The notes beneath the pieces were generated by a model. It was not told the origin of the DNA. It searched no databases and worked only from the letters and a program-made list of their open reading frames with translations. The translations under genes were made by a program, and so were the position numbers. From JAFGTF01 sp035527995 (GTDB lineage Bacteria; Spirochaetota; B62-G9; DRHN01): 16,468 nucleotides of DNA. The DNA lies in contig DATKZJ010000020.1 of the NCBI GenBank assembly GCA_035527995.1, positions 1 to 16,468 on the forward strand. Reading direction: 5' to 3'. Of the stretch, positions 13,636 through 16,468 are shown one piece after another; the stretch's first letter is position 1; every line of letters begins with the position of its first letter.

Positions 13636-15615
13636 ATGTTTGCAGAAATCGTGTTCAACCGACCGATAACCCCTCTTCTATATAGAATCCCGGAGACACT
13701 CGGAGATGTAAAGCCCGGCATGAGAGTAGTTGTTCCGCTTCGCGGAAAATCTATGGCAGGGCTTGTGTACAAGCGGGCCTCAGAGGCTACGAGACCCGAT
13801 ATCACGGGTATCAAGGATATACGCGACATCGAGGAAGTTTTAGATGCCGGTCCTGTCCTTAACCGGGAACTGATAGAGCTCGCGGAATGGATGTCCGGCT
13901 ACTACCTCTGCGCACTCGGAGAGGCCCTCTGGACCATTGTTCCAAAGGGATACAAGCGAAGGGAAAAGCCCCCCCCGAACCGCTCAGAATGCCTCGAAAA
14001 GGGTGTAGAGATAACACTCACACCCGAGCAGAAAGAGGTCCACCGCATACTTCGAGAGGCGATGGGCAAGAGCGGGGAAACGGAGTTCCTGCTCCACGGA
14101 ATTACAGGGAGCGGAAAGACAGAAGTCTATCTGAGGATCATCAACGATGTCGTGAGAAGGGGAGGGGGTGCAATCCTCCTCGTTCCCGAGATATCGCTTA
14201 CTCCGCAGACCGTGAACTACTTTTCGAGGAGAGTCGGGGATGAGCTCGCGATACTGCACTCACGGCTTACGAAGGCCGAGAGGATTAACGAGTGGCACAG
14301 GATACTGAACGGAGAGAAGCGGATAGTTATCGGAGCCCGCTCTGCCGTTTTTGCACCGCTTAAAGATATCGGTATCATCATAATCGACGAGGAGCACGAG
14401 ACGAGCTACAAGTCGGACGAGACACCGAGGTACAATGCCAAGAGGGTCGCCCTTTTCAGAACGAAAAGCCACGGAGCGCTTCTGCTCCTAGGAAGCGCAA
14501 CGCCGTCTGTAGAGTCCTACTTCCTCGCGAAGCTGGGGAGATTCAGACTCCTGGAGCTGAAGAACAGGGTTTCGAACCAGAGTCTGCCAAATACATATGT
14601 CACAGACCTCAGGAAGACAAAGAGTAAAGACCACATATCAAAGCCGCTCGCTGCTGCCGTAGAGAAGAGGCTGCGGCGGCAGGAGCAGACGATACTGTTC
14701 CTCAACCGGAGGGGGTTTGCGCCGAACATCTACTGTACGAACTGCGGTTATGTGTTCCGGTGCCAGAACTGCGACATCACTCTCGTGTTTCACAAAAAAG
14801 AGAAGAAGCTCAGCTGTCACTACTGCGACTATTGGGAAAAACCACCGGAAGTTTGCCCCAACTGCGGTTGCGAGGAGATAGGTTATTCCGGTTTCGGTAC
14901 GGAGAAGGTGGAGAGGATTTTAAGAGAGAGGTTTCCGGGGGCCGTAGTTGTTCGAATGGATACAGACACTGTCAAGAAGAGAACGATGATCCCCCAGACG
15001 CTCGAGAAATTTTCTAAAAAAGAGATAGATATTCTCATCGGGACCCAGATCGTTACAAAGGGGCTCCATTTCCCCGGAGTTACTCTCGTCGGGGTCCTCA
15101 ATGCGGATATACCTCTCAACTTCCCGGATTTTCGATCCGCCGAGCGTACTTTCAATATCATTACGCAGGTATCAGGGAGATCGGGAAGGAGCGAGAAGGG
15201 CGGGGATGTGATTATACAGACCTACAATCCGGTTCACTACGCGATACAGACTGCAAAGAACCAGGATTACGCTGAGTTCTTTGCAAGAGAGATACGCTTC
15301 AGAGAGGCGCTCTTTTATCCCCCATTCTGCAGAATCGTTCGTCTCGTGTTCAGAGGCACGGATGAGGACCGTCTTATGCAGCAGGCGCAGAGCGCAGGAG
15401 CCTTTATTCGGGAAAGAGCTCCGGAAGGGGCCTCGATCCTGGGACCGACGCTCTGCCCGATCTCGAGGATCAAAAAGAACTTCAGGGTGCACATCATCAT
15501 CAAGATGAAGGTGATAGGGGAAATCAGGCCATTATTACGGGAGCTTTTTAAAACCATGCGAAAGAGGCACGAGTGCTACATGGAGATAGATATCGACCCC
15601 GTCTCCATGCTCTAG
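13636..15615 (+). CDS. priA: Primosomal protein N', replication-restart helicase
   Basis: PriA is the 3'-5' DNA helicase that reloads the replisome at stalled forks. Numbered from the GTG at 13633, the 660-residue chain has an N-terminal DNA-binding domain (about 1-110), Walker A GITGSGKT (156-163), Walker B DEEH (252-255) and helicase motif TPSVESY. Eight zinc cysteines follow in CxxC pairs at 368/371, 377/380, 395/398 and 408/411. The C-terminal helicase motifs include GTQIVTKGLHFPGVTLVGVL and QVSGRSGRSEKGGDVIIQT. All expected catalytic and metal residues are present. I place the start at ATG 13636, with GGAG 5 bases upstream; GTG 13633 directly before it is the alternative. The length is slightly below the usual 700-730. 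Confidence 0.96.
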   Translation: MFAEIVFNRPITPLLYRIPETLGDVKPGMRVVVPLRGKSMAGLVYKRASEATRPDITGIKDIRDIEEVLDAGPVLNRELIELAEWMSGYYLCALGEALWTIVPKGYKRREKPPPNRSECLEKGVEITLTPEQKEVHRILREAMGKSGETEFLLHGITGSGKTEVYLRIINDVVRRGGGAILLVPEISLTPQTVNYFSRRVGDELAILHSRLTKAERINEWHRILNGEKRIVIGARSAVFAPLKDIGIIIIDEEHETSYKSDETPRYNAKRVALFRTKSHGALLLLGSATPSVESYFLAKLGRFRLLELKNRVSNQSLPNTYVTDLRKTKSKDHISKPLAAAVEKRLRRQEQTILFLNRRGFAPNIYCTNCGYVFRCQNCDITLVFHKKEKKLSCHYCDYWEKPPEVCPNCGCEEIGYSGFGTEKVERILRERFPGAVVVRMDTDTVKKRTMIPQTLEKFSKKEIDILIGTQIVTKGLHFPGVTLVGVLNADIPLNFPDFRSAERTFNIITQVSGRSGRSEKGGDVIIQTYNPVHYAIQTAKNQDYAEFFAREIRFREALFYPPFCRIVRLVFRGTDEDRLMQQAQSAGAFIRERAPEGASILGPTLCPISRIKKNFRVHIIIKMKVIGEIRPLLRELFKTMRKRHECYMEIDIDPVSML

Positions 15616-15622
15616 AATTTTC

Positions 15623-15651
15623 TTGGTAAAAAAGATCAGCATGATTATATT
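15623..15651 (+). promoter_or_regulatory. Sigma70-type promoter directly before def
   Basis: TTGGTA (15623-15628) and TATATT (15646-15651) are separated by exactly 17 bases. Only six bases (TTCGCT) lie between the -10 hexamer and the ATG of def at 15658, so transcription would start at or next to the A of the start codon. Confidence 0.7.
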
Positions 15652-15657
15652 TTCGCT

Positions 15658-16176
15658 ATGGCATTGAGAACAGTGAAAAAATATCCCAACCCGATTCTCC
15701 GTAAGAAGGCGGAAGATGTAACAGATATTGACGAAGGAATTCATGCCGTCATCGAGGATATGTTCGAGACGATGGGGGGGGAAGCCGGGATCGGGCTTGC
15801 TGCACCTCAGATCGGGATATACAAGCGGATTATCGTGGTAACAATCAATGAGAAGGGATTCGAACATCTGGCCCTCATCAATCCTGTGATAACGTCTTCA
15901 TCTGAAGAGCTTGTAACTTCCGAAGAGGGTTGTCTCAGTGTCCCCGGTATCAATGCCGACGTGAGCAGGCCTGAAAAGGTTACCGTACAGGGTACCACAA
16001 AAAACGGCAGGATCGCAGAGATCACCGCGTCCGGCTTGCTGGCACGCGTACTCCAGCACGAGATCGATCATATCAACGGCGGCCTTTTCATAGACAGGCT
16101 GTCTGAAAAGGAGCGAAAGAAGATCAACAGTGAACTCGATGACATGCAGCGGGAGTTTACTGCCATGATCCGTTGA
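15658..16176 (+). CDS. def: Peptide deformylase
   Basis: Peptide deformylase removes the formyl group from the N-terminal methionine of new proteins using a metal ion, usually iron. The 172-residue protein has all three active-site motifs: GIGLAAPQIG (44-53), EEGCLSVPG (89-97) with metal ligand Cys92, and QHEIDHINGG (133-142) with His134 and His138 as ligands and Glu135 as the catalytic base. KYPNPILRKKA at the N-terminus is also typical. No Shine-Dalgarno sequence precedes the ATG; instead a promoter ends six bases upstream, so the mRNA is probably leaderless. fmt, which adds the formyl group, begins 209 bases downstream, the common def-fmt pairing. Confidence 0.96.
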   Translation: MALRTVKKYPNPILRKKAEDVTDIDEGIHAVIEDMFETMGGEAGIGLAAPQIGIYKRIIVVTINEKGFEHLALINPVITSSSEELVTSEEGCLSVPGINADVSRPEKVTVQGTTKNGRIAEITASGLLARVLQHEIDHINGGLFIDRLSEKERKKINSELDDMQREFTAMIR

Positions 16177-16210
16177 TCATTTCTCTCGATCGACTAACGT
16201 CCATTTCTAT

Positions 16211-16334
16211 GTGAGAATTTGGAATGAGTGCGATTTTCTCACGGATTCAAAATCATGACCCGGCGGTATACGAGGTTTTAGTATGTGGTGAGAAAACCGC
16301 TAAAATGTTCATTTCTCACAGAGAAATGAACATT
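16211..16334. repeat. def-fmt spacer with a perfect 14-bp inverted repeat and GTGAGAA words
   Basis: AATGTTCATTTCTC (16304-16317) and GAGAAATGAACATT (16321-16334) are perfect complements around ACA. The same core recurs: GTGAGAA (16211-16217) faces TTCTCAC (16236-16242), GTGAGAAAA stands at 16288-16296, and TTTCTCAC lies inside the large repeat (16312-16319). No T-run follows, so a terminator is not supported. The gap (16177-16385) contains no gene and no convincing promoter. Confidence 0.85.
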
Positions 16335-16385
16335 AACATCCATTTGTCGGAACTTCCTGTTGAAAATTGTTCGTAATGGAAGAGA

Positions 16386-16468
16386 ATGAAAGCTCCGCGT
16401 ATCGCCTTTTTCGGCACACCACTTCTTGCACAGGTTTGCCTCGACGCGCTCCACAGGTCCTTCGGAGT
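16386..16468 (+). CDS. fmt: Methionyl-tRNA formyltransferase, N-terminal fragment
   Basis: Only the first 27 codons are in the window. They read MKAPRIAFFGTPLLAQVCLD followed by ALHRSFG, which matches the Fmt N-terminus, where the I-x-F-x-G-T-P strand begins the formyl-tetrahydrofolate-binding Rossmann domain. The enzyme formylates initiator Met-tRNA. GGAAGAG lies two bases or so upstream of the ATG (16378-16384). The position directly after def supports the call. The frame runs off the window end, so the rest cannot be judged. Confidence 0.85.
   Translation, partial: MKAPRIAFFGTPLLAQVCLDALHRSFG

Noticed and set aside
16304..16334. Rho-independent terminator after def
   Set aside because: The stem is perfect but AT-rich and followed by AACATCCATT, without a T-run on either strand.

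Overview
This window looks like chromosomal housekeeping DNA from a diderm bacterium with moderate GC. Spirochaetota, or a related uncultured lineage, is my best guess. Evidence for this: an outer-membrane PorV/FadL-like protein and a lipoprotein sit at the left end; a TPR protein with an Mrr-like tail lies directly before a DksA-type zinc-finger protein, an order I recall from treponemes; a DUF2225 protein and a 29-residue COX24/AURKAIP1-type basic protein are present. The phylum is inference. No phage, transposon, CRISPR or integrase genes are visible.

Layout. Positions 1-1912 are read leftward: a partial outer-membrane protein, a TPR-like lipoprotein with its own promoter and a two-hairpin leader, and a tRNA-Lys/tRNA-Glu pair with a clear promoter and a rho-independent terminator. 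From 2060 onward every gene is read rightward. First come yicC, gmk and rpoZ (RNA turnover, GMP kinase, RNA polymerase omega). A 300-base spacer follows, carrying five tandem hairpin repeats, and then miaA and a GDP-mannose pyrophosphorylase. A strong promoter at 6049-6077 starts a long cluster: DUF1844 protein, COX24-like miniprotein, folP, cdaA, ybbR/cdaR, DUF2225 protein, truA and the TPR-Mrr protein. Then follow a dksA-like gene, a family 4 uracil-DNA glycosylase, priA, def and the first codons of fmt.

How the genes fit together. cdaA and ybbR form the usual c-di-AMP synthase/regulator pair, joined here to folate synthesis and tRNA pseudouridylation. def and fmt are the paired N-formyl-methionine genes. 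The glycosylase and priA serve DNA repair and replication restart.

Points that stand out: the five-unit hairpin array before miaA; a CdaA whose conserved RHR motif reads RHL; a promoter placed so that def is probably made as a leaderless mRNA; a TPR protein ending in an apparently inactive Mrr-type nuclease domain; a collagen-like GPEGPT repeat in the glycosylase linker; a 21-base duplication inside the mannose guanylyltransferase gene; and a perfect 14-base inverted repeat between def and fmt. None of these amounts on its own to a demonstrated new system. The hairpin array and the leaderless def call are the most testable.
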